A stretch of DNA of 64,000 nt from Pseudomonas sp. R28(2017) (GTDB taxonomy: Bacteria; Pseudomonadota; Gammaproteobacteria; Pseudomonadales; Pseudomonadaceae): the NCBI RefSeq assembly GCF_002112505.1, contig NZ_NEHW01000004.1, forward strand, positions 124,001-188,000, in the 5' to 3' direction. The notes under the pieces were generated by a model. That model did no database searches. It saw nothing but the letters and a program-made list of their open reading frames with translations, and had not been told where the DNA came from. The position numbers were made by a program, and so were the translations under genes. Shown here piece after piece: positions 49,941-63,978 of the stretch; the first letter of the stretch is position 1; the number at the start of each line of letters is the position of its first letter.

Positions 49941-50816
49941 GTGACTGATGTGGCCGGGACTTCGAAATCCACCATGGGGACGCTTTATGTGGTCGCGACC
50001 CCCATCGGCAACCTTGACGACATGAGCGCACGGGCGCTCAAGGTGCTGGCCGATGTCGCCCTGATCGCCGCCGAGGACACCCGGCATTCGGTTCGTCTGC
50101 TGCAGCACTTCGGCATCGATACGCCGCTGGCGGCCTGCCATGAGCACAACGAACGCGACGAAGGCGGGCGCTTCATCACCAAGTTGCTCGCGGGCGAAGA
50201 CGTGGCGCTGGTCTCCGATGCCGGTACGCCGCTGATTTCCGACCCGGGCTATCACCTGGTGCGTCAGGCCCGGGCCGCTGGCGTCAGCGTGGTGCCGGTG
50301 CCGGGCGCCTGCGCATTGATTGCCGCGTTATCGGCTGCCGGCCTGCCATCCGACCGCTTCATCTTCGAAGGCTTCCTGCCGGCCAAGACTGCCGGCCGTC
50401 GGGCGCGTCTGGAGCAAGTCAAGGAAGAGCCGCGCACGCTGATCTTCTACGAGGCACCGCACCGCATCCTGGAGTGCCTGGAAGACATGGAGCTGGTGTT
50501 CGGGGGCGAGCGCCCGGCGTTGCTGGCGCGCGAACTGACCAAGACCTTCGAGACCCTCAAAGGCCTGCCGTTGGCAGAGCTGCGTGCGTTTGTCGCCGGC
50601 GACAGCAATCAGCAGCGGGGTGAATGCGTGGTGCTGGTCGGTGGCTGGAGTGCGCCTGAAGGCGAGGATGCGATCAGCGCCGAGGCGCAGCGCGTGCTGG
50701 ACCTGTTGCTGGCCGAACTACCGCTGAAAAGAGCGGCGGCACTGGCTGCGGAAATCACCGGTGTGCGCAAGAACCTGCTGTATCAGGCGGCTCTGGAAAA
50801 ACAGAAAGCACAGTAG
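49941..50816 (+). CDS. rsmI: 16S rRNA C1402 2'-O-methyltransferase RsmI
   Basis: RsmI methylates the ribose of C1402 in the decoding centre. The tetrapyrrole-methylase fold is clear from [45 protein letters not shown] and [19 protein letters not shown]. The start is uncertain: GTG at 49941 gives 291 residues and is used; ATG at 49974 (MGTLYVV) and an upstream ATG at 49866 are possible. A TACAAT box at 49902-49907 suggests transcription begins before 49941, which speaks against 49866. Confidence 0.94.
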   Translation: MTDVAGTSKSTMGTLYVVATPIGNLDDMSARALKVLADVALIAAEDTRHSVRLLQHFGIDTPLAACHEHNERDEGGRFITKLLAGEDVALVSDAGTPLISDPGYHLVRQARAAGVSVVPVPGACALIAALSAAGLPSDRFIFEGFLPAKTAGRRARLEQVKEEPRTLIFYEAPHRILECLEDMELVFGGERPALLARELTKTFETLKGLPLAELRAFVAGDSNQQRGECVVLVGGWSAPEGEDAISAEAQRVLDLLLAELPLKRAAALAAEITGVRKNLLYQAALEKQKAQ

Positions 50817-50845
50817 TGGCAATTAGACAGAGTTGACGGTATCGC

Positions 50846-50874
50846 TTGTTCTTGCGCGCGCGTGCCGTTAACCT
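50846..50874 (+). promoter_or_regulatory. Promoter of rnpB
   Basis: TTGTTC (50846-50851), a 17-base spacer, and TAACCT (50869-50874) end 9 bases before the mapped-by-structure 5' end of RNase P RNA, the expected distance. Confidence 0.68.
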
Positions 50875-50883
50875 TGTCGGCGG

Positions 50884-51245
50884 AGAGTCGATCGGACAGT
50901 CGCTGCCGTCTTTTGTTCCGCAAAAGATGGGGGAGGAAAGTCCGGGCTCCATAGGGCAGAGTGCCAGGTAACGCCTGGGAGGCGCGAGCCTACGGAAAGT
51001 GCCACAGAAAATAACCGCCTAAGCACTTCGGTGCCGGTAAGGGTGAAAAGGTGCGGTAAGAGCGCACCGCACGGCTGGCAACAGTTCGTGGCTAGGTAAA
51101 CCCCACTCGGAGCAAGACCAAATAGGGTTCCATCAGGCGTGGCCCGCGTCGGAACCGGGTAGGTTGCTAGAGGCGTCCAGTGATGGCCGTCGTAGAGGAA
51201 TGACTGTCCTCGACAAAACCCGGCTTACAGATCGACTCTCCACCT
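50884..51245 (+). ncRNA. rnpB: RNase P RNA (bacterial class A)
   Basis: This is the catalytic RNA of RNase P, which cuts 5' leaders from pre-tRNAs. The ends pair (AGAGTCGATC with GATCGACTCT, helix P1). Conserved core blocks are GAGGAAAGTCCGGGCTCC, GGTAAGGGTGAAAAGGTGCG, AGAGCGCACCGC, GGCTAGGTAAACCCCACTCG, GGAGCAAGACCAAATAGGG and ATGACTGTCCTCGACA-AACCC. The length of about 360 bases is normal for gamma-proteobacteria. It lies between rsmI and the dcw cluster. Confidence 0.97.
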
Positions 51246-51447
51246 TTTCATCCCCTGCTTGAATCGATAGCAGATCCCTCCTGGTAATACCAAAAAGATC
51301 TTACTCTTAATAATTCACTTTAACTTCGAACGGCATTCGTTTGAGTGGGTTTGATTTTTCACGTTTTTTTCATCCTCCGGTACACCTTCCTCCTTCCTTT
51401 AATGCGCTAAATCTCGGTCCTGTAAGGGTTTTCCTTATGAACGTGCC
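51246..51447 (+). other. Non-coding stretch between rnpB and the dcw promoter
   Basis: About 200 T-rich bases, with runs such as TTTCACGTTTTTTTC, hold no ORF. The first bases (CACCTTTTCATCCCC) may contain the rnpB 3'-end signal, but no clean terminator hairpin was found beyond helix P1. Confidence 0.6.
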
Positions 51448-51477
51448 TTGACGGTGCAGCAGGCGGATTCCTATAGT
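51448..51477 (+). promoter_or_regulatory. Promoter of the dcw (division and cell wall) cluster
   Basis: TTGACG (51448-51453), an 18-base spacer, and TATAGT (51472-51477). Transcription would start near 51484, immediately before the MraZ repeats, leaving a leader of about 70 bases. Confidence 0.82.
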
Positions 51478-51485
51478 GTGCGCAA

Positions 51486-51510
51486 GTGGCAGAAAGTGGG
51501 ATGAAGTGGG
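51486..51510 (+). promoter_or_regulatory. MraZ operator repeats
   Basis: GTGGC at 51486, GTGGG at 51496 and GTGGG at 51506 are direct repeats exactly 10 bases apart. MraZ of E. coli and other species binds GTGG(G)-type repeats with this spacing upstream of its own gene. The position right at the predicted transcription start fits repression. Confidence 0.75.
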
Positions 51511-51552
51511 TTTTCTGGCACAAAAAAGCTAACATTGTGGGGAATCGCAGCC

Positions 51553-52008
51553 GTGTTCCGCGGAGCCAACGCCGTCAGCCTCGATGCCAAGGGCCGTCTC
51601 GCCATGCCGAGCCGGTACCGTGACGAGCTCGATTCGCGTTGCAATGGTCAGCTGATCGTGACCATCGACGCCGTTGACCCCTGCTTGTGTGTTTATCCCC
51701 TCGATGAGTGGGAACAGATTGAAGCCAAGTTGCGTGCCTTGCCGTCGTTGCGTGAGGAAAACCGCCGCCTGCAGCGTTTGCTGATCGGCAATGCGGTTGA
51801 CCTGGAGCTCGATGGCAGTGGGCGTTTCCTGGTACCGCCCCGCCTGCGTGAGTACGCCAAGCTGGACAAGAAGGCGATGCTGGTGGGGCAACTGAACAAA
51901 TTCCAGCTGTGGGATGAGGATGCCTGGAACGCGGTTTCGGCAGCCGACCTTGCAGCTATTCAACAACCGGGCGCCATGCCCGACGATTTGCGTGACCTGA
52001 TCCTGTGA
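51553..52008 (+). CDS. mraZ: Transcriptional regulator MraZ
   Basis: MraZ (151 residues) is a DNA-binding ring protein that controls the dcw cluster. Two AbrB-like SpoVT repeats are visible: [20 protein letters not shown] near the start and [19 protein letters not shown] near residue 85. The start is GTG at 51553, matching the family start (M/V)FRGAN; the frame opens earlier at a TTG without homology. Its stop overlaps the rsmH start. Confidence 0.95.
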   Translation: MFRGANAVSLDAKGRLAMPSRYRDELDSRCNGQLIVTIDAVDPCLCVYPLDEWEQIEAKLRALPSLREENRRLQRLLIGNAVDLELDGSGRFLVPPRLREYAKLDKKAMLVGQLNKFQLWDEDAWNAVSAADLAAIQQPGAMPDDLRDLIL

Positions 52009-52948
52009 CCATAGATAGCGGCTTCAACCACATCACCGTCCTGCTCGACGAAGCTGTCGAGGCATTGGCCCTGCGCGCCGACGGTTGCTATCTGGACGGC
52101 ACCTTCGGGCGTGGCGGCCATAGCCGCCTGATCCTCAGCAAGCTCGGGCCGCAAGGGCGGCTGCTGGGCTTTGACAAAGATCCTCAAGCGATTGCCACCG
52201 GGCAAGCGCTGGCGGCCGAAGACGGCCGCTTTGTCATTGTGCAGCGCAGCTTTGCCGAGCTGGGCGCGGAAGTGGCCGAGCGCGGCCTGGCCGGCAAGGT
52301 CAGCGGCATTCTGCTTGACCTGGGCGTGTCCTCGCCGCAGCTGGATGACCCCGAGCGCGGCTTCAGCTTCCTCAACGACGGCCCGCTTGACATGCGCATG
52401 AACCCGGACCAGGGCATCAGCGCCGCCGAGTTCATCGCCACCGCACCTGTCGAAGAAATTGCCCGCGTCTTCAAGGAATACGGCGAAGAGCGCTTCGCCG
52501 GGCGCATGGCGCGTGCCGTGGTCGAGCGCCGCGAGAAGCAGCCTTTCACCCGCACCGCCGACCTGGCGGAAGTGCTCAAGGTCGCCAACCCGGCCTGGGA
52601 AAAGGGCAAGAACCCGGCGACCCGTGCTTTCCAGGGGCTGCGCATCCACGTCAACAACGAACTGGGTGACCTCGAGGCTGGCCTTGAGGCTGCGCTCGAC
52701 GCCCTGGAAGTGGGCGGCCGCCTGGCGGTGATCAGCTTCCACTCGCTGGAAGATCGCATCGTCAAACTGTTCATGCGCAAGCTGGTCAAGGGCGAGGCCG
52801 ACAACCTGCCGCGCAACCTGCCGGTGCAGCACAAGGTCTTCGAGCCGAAGATCAAGCTGATCGGCAAGGCCCAGTTTGCCTCCGAAGCCGAACTCAAGGC
52901 CAACCCGCGGTCGCGCAGCGCCGTGATGCGGGTGGCGGAGAAGCTTCG

Positions 52949-52952
<4 letters not shown>
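52005..52952 (+). CDS. rsmH: 16S rRNA C1402 N4-methyltransferase RsmH (MraW)
   Basis: RsmH methylates N4 of C1402 in 16S rRNA, the same nucleotide RsmI modifies from across rnpB. The 315-residue protein has [16 protein letters not shown], the SAM site [34 protein letters not shown] and [14 protein letters not shown]. It starts with GTG at 52005 and overlaps mraZ by four bases. Confidence 0.97.
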
Positions 52953-56454
<3,502 letters not shown>

Positions 56455-56462
<8 letters not shown>

Positions 56463-57822
56463 GCCCATGACCCTCAGCCAGCTGACCGGCGACTTGAATG
56501 CGCGCCTGGTTAACGCCGACGCCAGCTTCACCGGCGTCAGCATCGACAGCCGCAGCGTCGCTGCCGGCCAGCTGTTCGTGGCCCTGACCGGGCCGCGCTT
56601 CGATGGCCATGACTACCTCGCCGACGTGAAGGCCAAGGGTGCCGTCGCCGCGCTGGTCGAGCGTGAAATCGCCGATGTCGATCTGCCGCAGCTGCTGGTC
56701 GCCGACTGTCGCGCTGCACTTGGCCAGCTTGGTGCGCTGAACCGCGCCGCCTTCGACAAGCCAGTCGTCGCCATCACCGGTTCCAGCGGCAAGACCACGG
56801 TCAAGGAGATGCTCGCCAGCATCCTGCGCACCCGTGGCCTGGTGCATGCCACCCGCGGCAACCTGAACAATGACCTCGGTGCTCCGCTGACCTTGCTGGA
56901 AATCGCCCCGGAGCACAGCGCCGCGGTGATCGAGCTGGGCGCCTCGCGCATCGGCGAGATCCGCTACACCGTTGGCCTGACCCAGCCGCAGGTGGTGATC
57001 ATCAACAACGCCGGCACTGCCCACGTTGGCGAGTTCGGTGGCCCGGAGAAAATCGTCGAAGCCAAGGGCGAGATCCTCGAAGGCCTGGGCGAGGGCGGCA
57101 CCGCCATCCTCAACCTGGCCGACAAGGCGTTCGAGATCTGGCGCAAGCGCGCTGGCAACCACCGCATCTTCAGTTTCGCCCTGGACAACCCGCAGGCCGA
57201 CTTCCATGCCAGCGACATAGGCCGTGATGCCCGTGGCTGCCCGTCGTTCACCTTGCATGGTCCTGATGGCAGTGTGCCGGTGCAACTGAACCTGCTGGGC
57301 ACCCACAATGTCAGCAACGCCCTGGCCGCTGCCGCCGCTGCCCATGCCGTTGGTCTGAGCCTGAGCGGCATCGCCGCCGGCCTCAACGCCGTGCAACCGG
57401 TCAAGGGCCGCACCGTGGCGCAAATCGCGCCGAACGGTGTGCGGGTCATCGACGACAGCTACAACGCAAATCCCACCTCCATGTGTGCGGCCATTGATAT
57501 ACTCGCCGGCTTTTCCGGGCGCACCGTTCTGGTGCTTGGAGATATCGGCGAACTGGGCCAGTGGGCGGAAGAAGGCCACCGGCAGGTGGGTGACTACGCA
57601 CGTGGCAAGGTTGACGCCGTGTATGCAACGGGTTCCAACATGATTCATGCGGTCAAGGCGTTCGGCGCCAATGGCCGTCATTTCGCTACTCAAGCTGAGC
57701 TGATCGACGCCGTTCGCGGCGAGACTGCCAGCGACACCACTATCTTGATCAAGGGCTCGCGCAGCGCTGCGATGGAAAACGTCGTGGCTGCACTGTGCGG
57801 TGCCAGCGGGGAGAAACATTAA
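56455..57822 (+). CDS. murF: UDP-MurNAc-tripeptide:D-Ala-D-Ala ligase MurF
   Basis: MurF (455 residues) adds D-Ala-D-Ala and completes the pentapeptide. Motifs are [64 protein letters not shown] and [14 protein letters not shown] at 56455 is preceded by GGGAGG and overlaps murE by eight bases. Confidence 0.97.
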
Positions 57823-58904
57823 TGCTGCTGCTGTTGGCCGAGTATCTGCAACAGTTCCACAAGGGCTTCGCGGTCTTCCAGTACCTGTCCCTGCGCGGGA
57901 TTCTTGGCGTACTGACCGCGTTGTCGCTGGCGCTGTGGCTGGGGCCGTGGATGATCCGTACCCTGCAGATTCGCCAGATTGGCCAGGCCGTGCGTAACGA
58001 CGGCCCGCAATCGCACCTGTCCAAGTCCGGCACCCCGACCATGGGTGGTGCACTGATCCTGTCTGCCATCGGCGTCAGCACCCTGCTGTGGGCCGACCTG
58101 TCCAACCGTTATGTCTGGACCGTGCTGATCGTCACGCTGCTGTTCGGTGCCATCGGCTGGGTCGACGACTACCGCAAGGTGATCGAAAAGAACTCGCGTG
58201 GCCTGCCGAGCCGCTGGAAGTACTTCTGGCAGTCGGTGTTCGGCCTTGGCGCGGCGGTGTTCCTGTACATGACCGCACCGACCAGCGTCGAAACCACCCT
58301 GATCGTGCCGTTCCTCAAGGACGTCACCATCCCGCTGGGCATCGGCTTCGTGGTCCTGACCTACTTCGTCATCGTCGGTTCGAGCAACGCGGTCAACCTG
58401 ACCGACGGCCTCGACGGTCTGGCAATCATGCCAACCGTGATGGTCGGCGGTGCGCTGGGTATCTTCTGCTACCTGTCGGGTAACGTGAAGTTCGCCGAAT
58501 ACCTGCTGATCCCCTACGTGCCGGGCTCTGGCGAGCTGATCGTGTTCTGCGGTGCGCTGATCGGTGCCGGCCTGGGCTTCCTCTGGTTCAACACCTATCC
58601 GGCCCAGGTGTTCATGGGCGACGTCGGCGCACTGGCGCTGGGCGCCGCACTGGGCACCATCGCCGTGATCGTGCGCCAGGAAATCGTGCTGTTCATCATG
58701 GGCGGCATCTTCGTGATGGAAACCCTGTCGGTGGTGATCCAGGTCGCTTCGTTCAAGCTCACCGGCAAGCGCGTGTTCCGCATGGCGCCGATCCACCACC
58801 ACTTTGAACTCAAGGGCTGGCCTGAGCCGCGCGTGATCGTCCGCTTCTGGATCATCACCGTGATTCTGGTGCTGATCGGCCTGGCAACCCTGAAACTGAG
58901 GTAG
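57822..58904 (+). CDS. mraY: Phospho-MurNAc-pentapeptide translocase MraY
   Basis: MraY moves phospho-MurNAc-pentapeptide to undecaprenyl phosphate, making lipid I. The 360-residue integral membrane enzyme has about ten helices and the cytoplasmic-loop signatures [23 protein letters not shown] (Asp pair), [28 protein letters not shown] and [17 protein letters not shown] at 57822 overlaps the last base of murF (TAATG). Confidence 0.98.
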   Translation: MLLLLAEYLQQFHKGFAVFQYLSLRGILGVLTALSLALWLGPWMIRTLQIRQIGQAVRNDGPQSHLSKSGTPTMGGALILSAIGVSTLLWADLSNRYVWTVLIVTLLFGAIGWVDDYRKVIEKNSRGLPSRWKYFWQSVFGLGAAVFLYMTAPTSVETTLIVPFLKDVTIPLGIGFVVLTYFVIVGSSNAVNLTDGLDGLAIMPTVMVGGALGIFCYLSGNVKFAEYLLIPYVPGSGELIVFCGALIGAGLGFLWFNTYPAQVFMGDVGALALGAALGTIAVIVRQEIVLFIMGGIFVMETLSVVIQVASFKLTGKRVFRMAPIHHHFELKGWPEPRVIVRFWIITVILVLIGLATLKLR

Positions 58905-58910
58905 AAAAGC

Positions 58911-60257
58911 GTGTCATTGATCGCTTCCGACCAATTCCGCATCGTTGTCGGCCTCGGCAAGAGCGGCATGTCCCTGGTTCGCTTCCTGGCGAACCGGGGC
59001 ATTGCCTTTGCGGTCGCCGACACCCGCGAGCAACCGCCGGAACTGGAAACCCTGCGCCGTGATTACCCGCAGGTGGAAGTGCGCTGTGGTGAGCTGGACG
59101 TGGACTTCCTGTGCCGCGCCAACGAGCTGTACGTGAGCCCTGGCCTGGCCTTGGCCACACCGGCCCTGCAGCAGGCGGCGGCGCGTGGCGTGCAACTGTC
59201 CGGTGACATCGAACTGTTCGCCCGCCATGCCAAGGCACCGATCGTGGCGATCAGCGGCTCCAACGCGAAAAGCACCGTCACCACCCTGGTCGGTGAAATG
59301 GCCGCCAAGGCCGGCAAGCGCGTGGCCGTGGGTGGCAACCTGGGCACCCCGGCGCTGGATCTGCTGAGCGACGATGTCGAGCTGTATGTGCTGGAGCTGT
59401 CCAGCTTCCAGCTGGAAACCACCGACCAGCTCAACGCCGAAGTGGCCACCGTGCTGAACATCAGCGAAGACCACATGGACCGCTACAGCGGCCTGCCGGC
59501 CTACCACCTGGCCAAGCACCGGATCTTCCGCGGTGCCCGCCAGGTCGTGGTGAACCGCCAGGATGCCCTGAGCCGGCCATTACCGGTGGAAGGTCGCCCA
59601 TGCTTCACCTTTGGCCTCAACCAGTCGGACTTCAAGGCTTTTGGCCTGCGTGAAGTCGACGGCGAAAAATACCTGGCGTACGAATTCCAGACGCTGATGC
59701 CGGTGCGTGAGCTGAAGATTCGTGGCGCCCACAACCAGAGCAACGCCCTGGCGGCCCTGGCCCTTGGCCATGCCGCCGGCCTGCCGTTCGCACCGATGCT
59801 CGAAGCGCTGCGTGAGTTCAAGGGTCTGGCGCACCGCTGCCAGTGGATCCGCGAGCGCAACGCCGTCAACTGGTATGACGATTCCAAGGCCACCAACGTC
59901 GGTGCCGCACTGGCAGCGATCGAAGGCCTGGGGGCGGACATCGACGGCAAGCTGGTGCTGATCGCCGGTGGCGACGGCAAGGGGGCCGATTTCGCCGCCC
60001 TGCGCGAGCCGGTCAAACGCTTCTGCCGCGCCGTGGTGCTGCTCGGCCGTGATGCCGAACGCCTGGCCGAGGCCCTGGGCGATGACGTGCCGCTGGTGCG
60101 GGTCAAGACCCTGGACGACGCGGTGCAGCAATGCGCCGAGCTGGCCGTGGCCGGCGATGCCGTACTGCTGTCGCCGGCCTGCGCCAGCCTCGACATGTTC
60201 AAGAACTTCGAAGAACGCGGGCGGCTGTTCGCCCAGGCGGCGGGAGGGCTGGCATGA
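58911..60257 (+). CDS. murD: UDP-MurNAc-L-Ala:D-Glu ligase MurD
   Basis: MurD (448 residues) adds D-glutamate. The N-terminal domain shows VVGLGKSGMSLVRFLANRGI, the ATP loop is AISGSNAKSTVTTLVGEMA, and further motifs are NISEDHMDRY, GAHNQSNALAA and NWYDDSKATNVGA. GTG start at 58911, six bases after mraY. In the ATP loop the usual GTNGKS/T reads GSNAKST, a form seen in Pseudomonas MurD. Confidence 0.97.
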   Translation: MSLIASDQFRIVVGLGKSGMSLVRFLANRGIAFAVADTREQPPELETLRRDYPQVEVRCGELDVDFLCRANELYVSPGLALATPALQQAAARGVQLSGDIELFARHAKAPIVAISGSNAKSTVTTLVGEMAAKAGKRVAVGGNLGTPALDLLSDDVELYVLELSSFQLETTDQLNAEVATVLNISEDHMDRYSGLPAYHLAKHRIFRGARQVVVNRQDALSRPLPVEGRPCFTFGLNQSDFKAFGLREVDGEKYLAYEFQTLMPVRELKIRGAHNQSNALAALALGHAAGLPFAPMLEALREFKGLAHRCQWIRERNAVNWYDDSKATNVGAALAAIEGLGADIDGKLVLIAGGDGKGADFAALREPVKRFCRAVVLLGRDAERLAEALGDDVPLVRVKTLDDAVQQCAELAVAGDAVLLSPACASLDMFKNFEERGRLFAQAAGGLA

Positions 60258-61468
60258 TCTTCGGCATCCTCAAGCCTTACCCGTCGCCGCTGATCAGCGG
60301 CCGTGGCATCGACCTCGATTTCGCCATGCTGGCCGGTTGCCTGGCGCTGCTCGGCCTGGGCCTGGTGATGATCACCTCGGCGTCCTCGGAAGTGGCCGCG
60401 GTGCAGTCCGGCAACCCGCTGTACCACATGTTCCGCCACCTGGTGTACGTGTTCCTTGGCCTGGTCGCCTGCGGTGCGACCATGATGGTGCCGATCGCCA
60501 CCTGGCAGCGCATGGGCTTCATGATGCTGATCGGTGCCTTCGGCCTGCTGGTGCTGGTGCTGGTGCCGGGGATCGGCCGCGAAGTGAACGGTTCGATGCG
60601 CTGGATCGGCTTCAGCTTCTTCAACGTGCAGCCATCGGAAATCGCCAAGGTCTTCGTGGTCATCTATTTGGCCGGTTACCTGGTACGTCGGCAGACCGAG
60701 GTGCGCGAAACCTGGATGGGCTTCTTCAAGCCCTTCATCGTGCTGCTGCCGATGGCCGCCCTGTTGCTGATGGAGCCGGACTTCGGCGCCACCGTGGTCA
60801 TGATGGGTGCTGCCGCAGCCATGCTGTTCCTCGGCGGGGTGGGGCTGTTCCGCTTCAGCCTGATGGTGGTGCTGGCGGTGGCCGCGGTGTTCATCCTGGT
60901 GCAGGCGCAGCCGTACCGGATGGCGCGTCTGATCACCTTCACCGACCCTTGGTCCGACCAGTTCGGCTCCGGCTACCAGCTGACCCAGGCATTGATCGCC
61001 TTTGGTCGTGGTGAGTGGCTGGGCGTGGGGCTGGGCAATAGCGTGCAGAAGCAGTTCTACCTGCCCGAAGCGCATACCGACTTCGTGTTCTCGGTATTGG
61101 CCGAAGAGCTGGGCGTGGTCGGTTCGCTGGTAACCATCGCGCTGTTCGTCTTCGTCACCATCCGCGCGCTGTACATCGGCCTGTGGGCAGAGAAGGCCAA
61201 GCAGTTCTTCGCCGCCTACATGGCGTTCGGCCTGGCGTTCCTGTGGATCGGCCAATTCCTGATCAACATCGGCGTGAACGTCGGCCTGCTGCCGACCAAG
61301 GGGCTGACCCTGCCGTTCCTCAGTTATGGCGGTTCATCGCTGGTGATCTGCTGTGCCTGTGTGGGGTTGTTGCTGCGCATCGAATGGGAGAGTCGCACGC
61401 ACCTGGGCAGCGAGGAGCACGAATTCAAAGAAAGCGATTTTGCCGAGGAGACCAGTCATGGCCGCTGA
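60254..61468 (+). CDS. ftsW: Septal peptidoglycan glycosyltransferase FtsW
   Basis: FtsW (404 residues) is a SEDS-family polymerase that works with FtsI at the septum. It has ten hydrophobic segments, MRWIGFSFFNVQPSEIAK, LLLMEPDFGATVVM with the catalytic Asp, SDQFGSGYQLTQALIAFGRG, and the C-terminal GLTLPFLSYGGSSLVICC. ATG at 60254 overlaps the murD stop; the longer open frame upstream lies within murD. Confidence 0.97.
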   Translation: MIFGILKPYPSPLISGRGIDLDFAMLAGCLALLGLGLVMITSASSEVAAVQSGNPLYHMFRHLVYVFLGLVACGATMMVPIATWQRMGFMMLIGAFGLLVLVLVPGIGREVNGSMRWIGFSFFNVQPSEIAKVFVVIYLAGYLVRRQTEVRETWMGFFKPFIVLLPMAALLLMEPDFGATVVMMGAAAAMLFLGGVGLFRFSLMVVLAVAAVFILVQAQPYRMARLITFTDPWSDQFGSGYQLTQALIAFGRGEWLGVGLGNSVQKQFYLPEAHTDFVFSVLAEELGVVGSLVTIALFVFVTIRALYIGLWAEKAKQFFAAYMAFGLAFLWIGQFLINIGVNVGLLPTKGLTLPFLSYGGSSLVICCACVGLLLRIEWESRTHLGSEEHEFKESDFAEETSHGR

Positions 61469-62537
61469 CGGCAAGAACGTACTGATCATGGCCGGTGGCA
61501 CTGGGGGGCATGTGTTCCCGGCCCTGGCCTGCGCCCGTGAATTCCAGGCGCGCGGTTACACCGTGCACTGGCTGGGCACCCCGCGCGGCATCGAGAACGA
61601 GCTGGTGCCGCAAGCCGGTCTGCCACTGCACCTGATCCAGGTCAGCGGCCTGCGCGGCAAGGGCAAGCTCTCGTTGCTCAAGGCGCCGTTCACCCTGGTC
61701 AAGGCGGTGCTCCAGGCGCGCCGTATCGTGCGCGAGCTCAAGCCGGTGTGCGTGGTCGGCTTCGGCGGCTATGTGACCGGCCCGGGCGGCGTTGCCGCTC
61801 GGCTGTGCGGTGTGCCGCTGGTGATCCACGAGCAGAACGCCCGCGCCGGCACCACCAACCGGCTGCTGCTGCCGCTGGCTGCGCGTGTCTGCGAAGCCTT
61901 CCCGGCAACCTTCGACGCCAGCGACAAGCTGCGTACCACCGGCAACCCGGTGCGTCCGGAGCTGTTCATGGATGCCCGGCGTGCACCCCTGGCCGAGCGC
62001 CGCGCGCGCCTGCTGGTGATGGGTGGCAGCCTGGGTGCGGAACCATTGAACAAATTGTTGCCTAAGGCCCTGTCCGAAGTGCCGGCGAGCCTGCGCCCAG
62101 AGGTGTTCCACCAGGCCGGCAAGCACCATGCGCCGGCCACTGCCGAGCGTTACCGCGAAGCGGGCGTCGAGGCCCAGGTCGAACCGTTCATCAAGGACAT
62201 GGCCCATGCCTATGGCTGGGCCGATATCGTGGTCTGCCGGGCCGGTGCCCTGACCGTCAGCGAACTCGCGGCGGCCGGCCTGCCTTCGATGCTGGTGCCG
62301 TTGCCCCACGCGATCGACGACCACCAGACCCACAATGCCCAATATCTGGCCCGGGAAGGCGCTGCCTTCCTCATGCCACAAGCGACAACTGGCGCAGCGC
62401 AACTCGCTGAACGCCTGAACGAGGTGCTGATGCAACCCGAAAAACTCAACACCATGGCTGGCACCGCACGGCGCCTGGCCAAACCTGCTGCAACCAGCAC
62501 CGTGGTCGATATCTGCCTGGAGGTGGCCCATGGTTGA
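61458..62537 (+). CDS. murG: UDP-GlcNAc transferase MurG
   Basis: MurG (359 residues) adds GlcNAc to lipid I to give lipid II at the inner membrane face. Motifs are [17 protein letters not shown], the second glycine loop [66 protein letters not shown] and [16 protein letters not shown] at 61458 follows GAGGAGA and overlaps ftsW by 11 bases. Confidence 0.97.
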   Translation: MAADGKNVLIMAGGTGGHVFPALACAREFQARGYTVHWLGTPRGIENELVPQAGLPLHLIQVSGLRGKGKLSLLKAPFTLVKAVLQARRIVRELKPVCVVGFGGYVTGPGGVAARLCGVPLVIHEQNARAGTTNRLLLPLAARVCEAFPATFDASDKLRTTGNPVRPELFMDARRAPLAERRARLLVMGGSLGAEPLNKLLPKALSEVPASLRPEVFHQAGKHHAPATAERYREAGVEAQVEPFIKDMAHAYGWADIVVCRAGALTVSELAAAGLPSMLVPLPHAIDDHQTHNAQYLAREGAAFLMPQATTGAAQLAERLNEVLMQPEKLNTMAGTARRLAKPAATSTVVDICLEVAHG

Positions 62538-63978
62538 AAGCCAGAAAGCCATGCCCCAGCCGAAGATGGGCCGCATCAACCGCATCCACTTCGTCGGTAT
62601 CGGCGGCGTGGGCATGTGCGGCATCGCTGAAGTGCTGCTGAACCTGGGCTACCAGGTGTCCGGTTCCGACCTCAAGGCGTCGCCGGTTACCGAGCGCCTG
62701 GAGTCGTTCGGTGCCGAAATCTTCGTCGGCCACCGCGCCGAGAACGCCGCCAATGCCGATGTGCTGGTGGTGTCCAGTGCGATCAACCCGGCCAACCCGG
62801 AAGTCGCCACTGCCCTGGAACGCCGCATTCCGGTGGTGCCGCGTGCCGAGATGCTCGCCGAGCTGATGCGCTACCGCCATGGCGTCGCGGTTGCCGGTAC
62901 CCACGGCAAGACCACCACCACCAGCTTGCTGGCTTCGGTGTTCGCCGCCGGTGGCCTGGACCCGACCTTCGTCATCGGTGGCCGCCTGACCGCTGCCGGC
63001 ACCAATGCGCAGCTGGGCACCAGCCGTTACCTGATCGCCGAAGCTGACGAAAGCGATGCCAGCTTCCTGCACCTGCAGCCGATGGTTGCCGTGGTCACCA
63101 ACATCGACGCCGACCACATGGCGACCTACGAAGGCGACTTCAACAAGCTGAAGAAAACCTTCGTCGAGTTCCTGCACAACCTGCCGTTCTACGGCCTGGC
63201 CGTGATGTGCCTGGACGACCCTGTGGTGCGCGAGATCCTGCCGCAGGTCAAGCGCCCTACCGTCACCTACGGTTTCAGCGAAGAGGCCGACATCCGCGCC
63301 ATCAACGTGCGCCAGCAGGGCATGCAGACCCACTTCACCGTGCTGCGTCGCGACCGCGAGCCGCTTGAAGTGTCGGTGAACATGCCCGGCAATCACAACG
63401 TGCTCAACGCCCTGGCCACCATCGCCATCGCCACTGACGAAGGCATCAGCGACGAAGCCATCGTCCAGGGCCTGTCCGGCTTCCAGGGCGTCGGCCGGCG
63501 CTTCCAGGTTTACGGCGAACTGCCGGTCGACGGCGGCAGCGTGATGCTGGTCGACGACTACGGCCACCACCCGACCGAAGTGGCCGCGGTGATCAAGGCC
63601 GTGCGCGGTGGCTGGCCAAGCCGCCGCCTGGTGATCGTCTACCAGCCGCACCGCTACAGCCGTACCCGCGACCTGTACGACGATTTCGTCCAGGTGCTGG
63701 GCGATGCCAACGTGCTGCTGCTGATGGAGGTGTACCCGGCCGGTGAAGAGCCGATCCCCGGAGCCGACAGCCGTCAGCTGTGCCACAGCATCCGCCAGCG
63801 CGGCAAGCTGGACCCGATCTACATCGAACGTGGTGCCGAGCTGGCGCCGCTGGTCAAGCCGCTGCTGCGTGCCGGCGACATCCTGATCTGCCAGGGTGCC
63901 GGTGATGTCGGTGGCCTGGCCCCGCAACTGATGAAAAGCCCGCTGTTCGCAGGCGCCAAGCAGGAGAAGTCGAAATGA
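62530..63978 (+). CDS. murC: UDP-MurNAc:L-alanine ligase MurC
   Basis: MurC (482 residues) adds the first peptide residue, L-Ala. Motifs are [20 protein letters not shown], the ATP loop [63 protein letters not shown] and [14 protein letters not shown] at 62530 overlaps murG by eight bases; the stop overlaps the next start (ATGA). Confidence 0.98.
   Translation: MVESQKAMPQPKMGRINRIHFVGIGGVGMCGIAEVLLNLGYQVSGSDLKASPVTERLESFGAEIFVGHRAENAANADVLVVSSAINPANPEVATALERRIPVVPRAEMLAELMRYRHGVAVAGTHGKTTTTSLLASVFAAGGLDPTFVIGGRLTAAGTNAQLGTSRYLIAEADESDASFLHLQPMVAVVTNIDADHMATYEGDFNKLKKTFVEFLHNLPFYGLAVMCLDDPVVREILPQVKRPTVTYGFSEEADIRAINVRQQGMQTHFTVLRRDREPLEVSVNMPGNHNVLNALATIAIATDEGISDEAIVQGLSGFQGVGRRFQVYGELPVDGGSVMLVDDYGHHPTEVAAVIKAVRGGWPSRRLVIVYQPHRYSRTRDLYDDFVQVLGDANVLLLMEVYPAGEEPIPGADSRQLCHSIRQRGKLDPIYIERGAELAPLVKPLLRAGDILICQGAGDVGGLAPQLMKSPLFAGAKQEKSK

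Noticed and set aside
59501..61255. A 584-residue minus-strand frame across murD and ftsW
   Set aside because: Shadow; low-complexity His/Gln/Ala/Arg composition and no recognisable domain.
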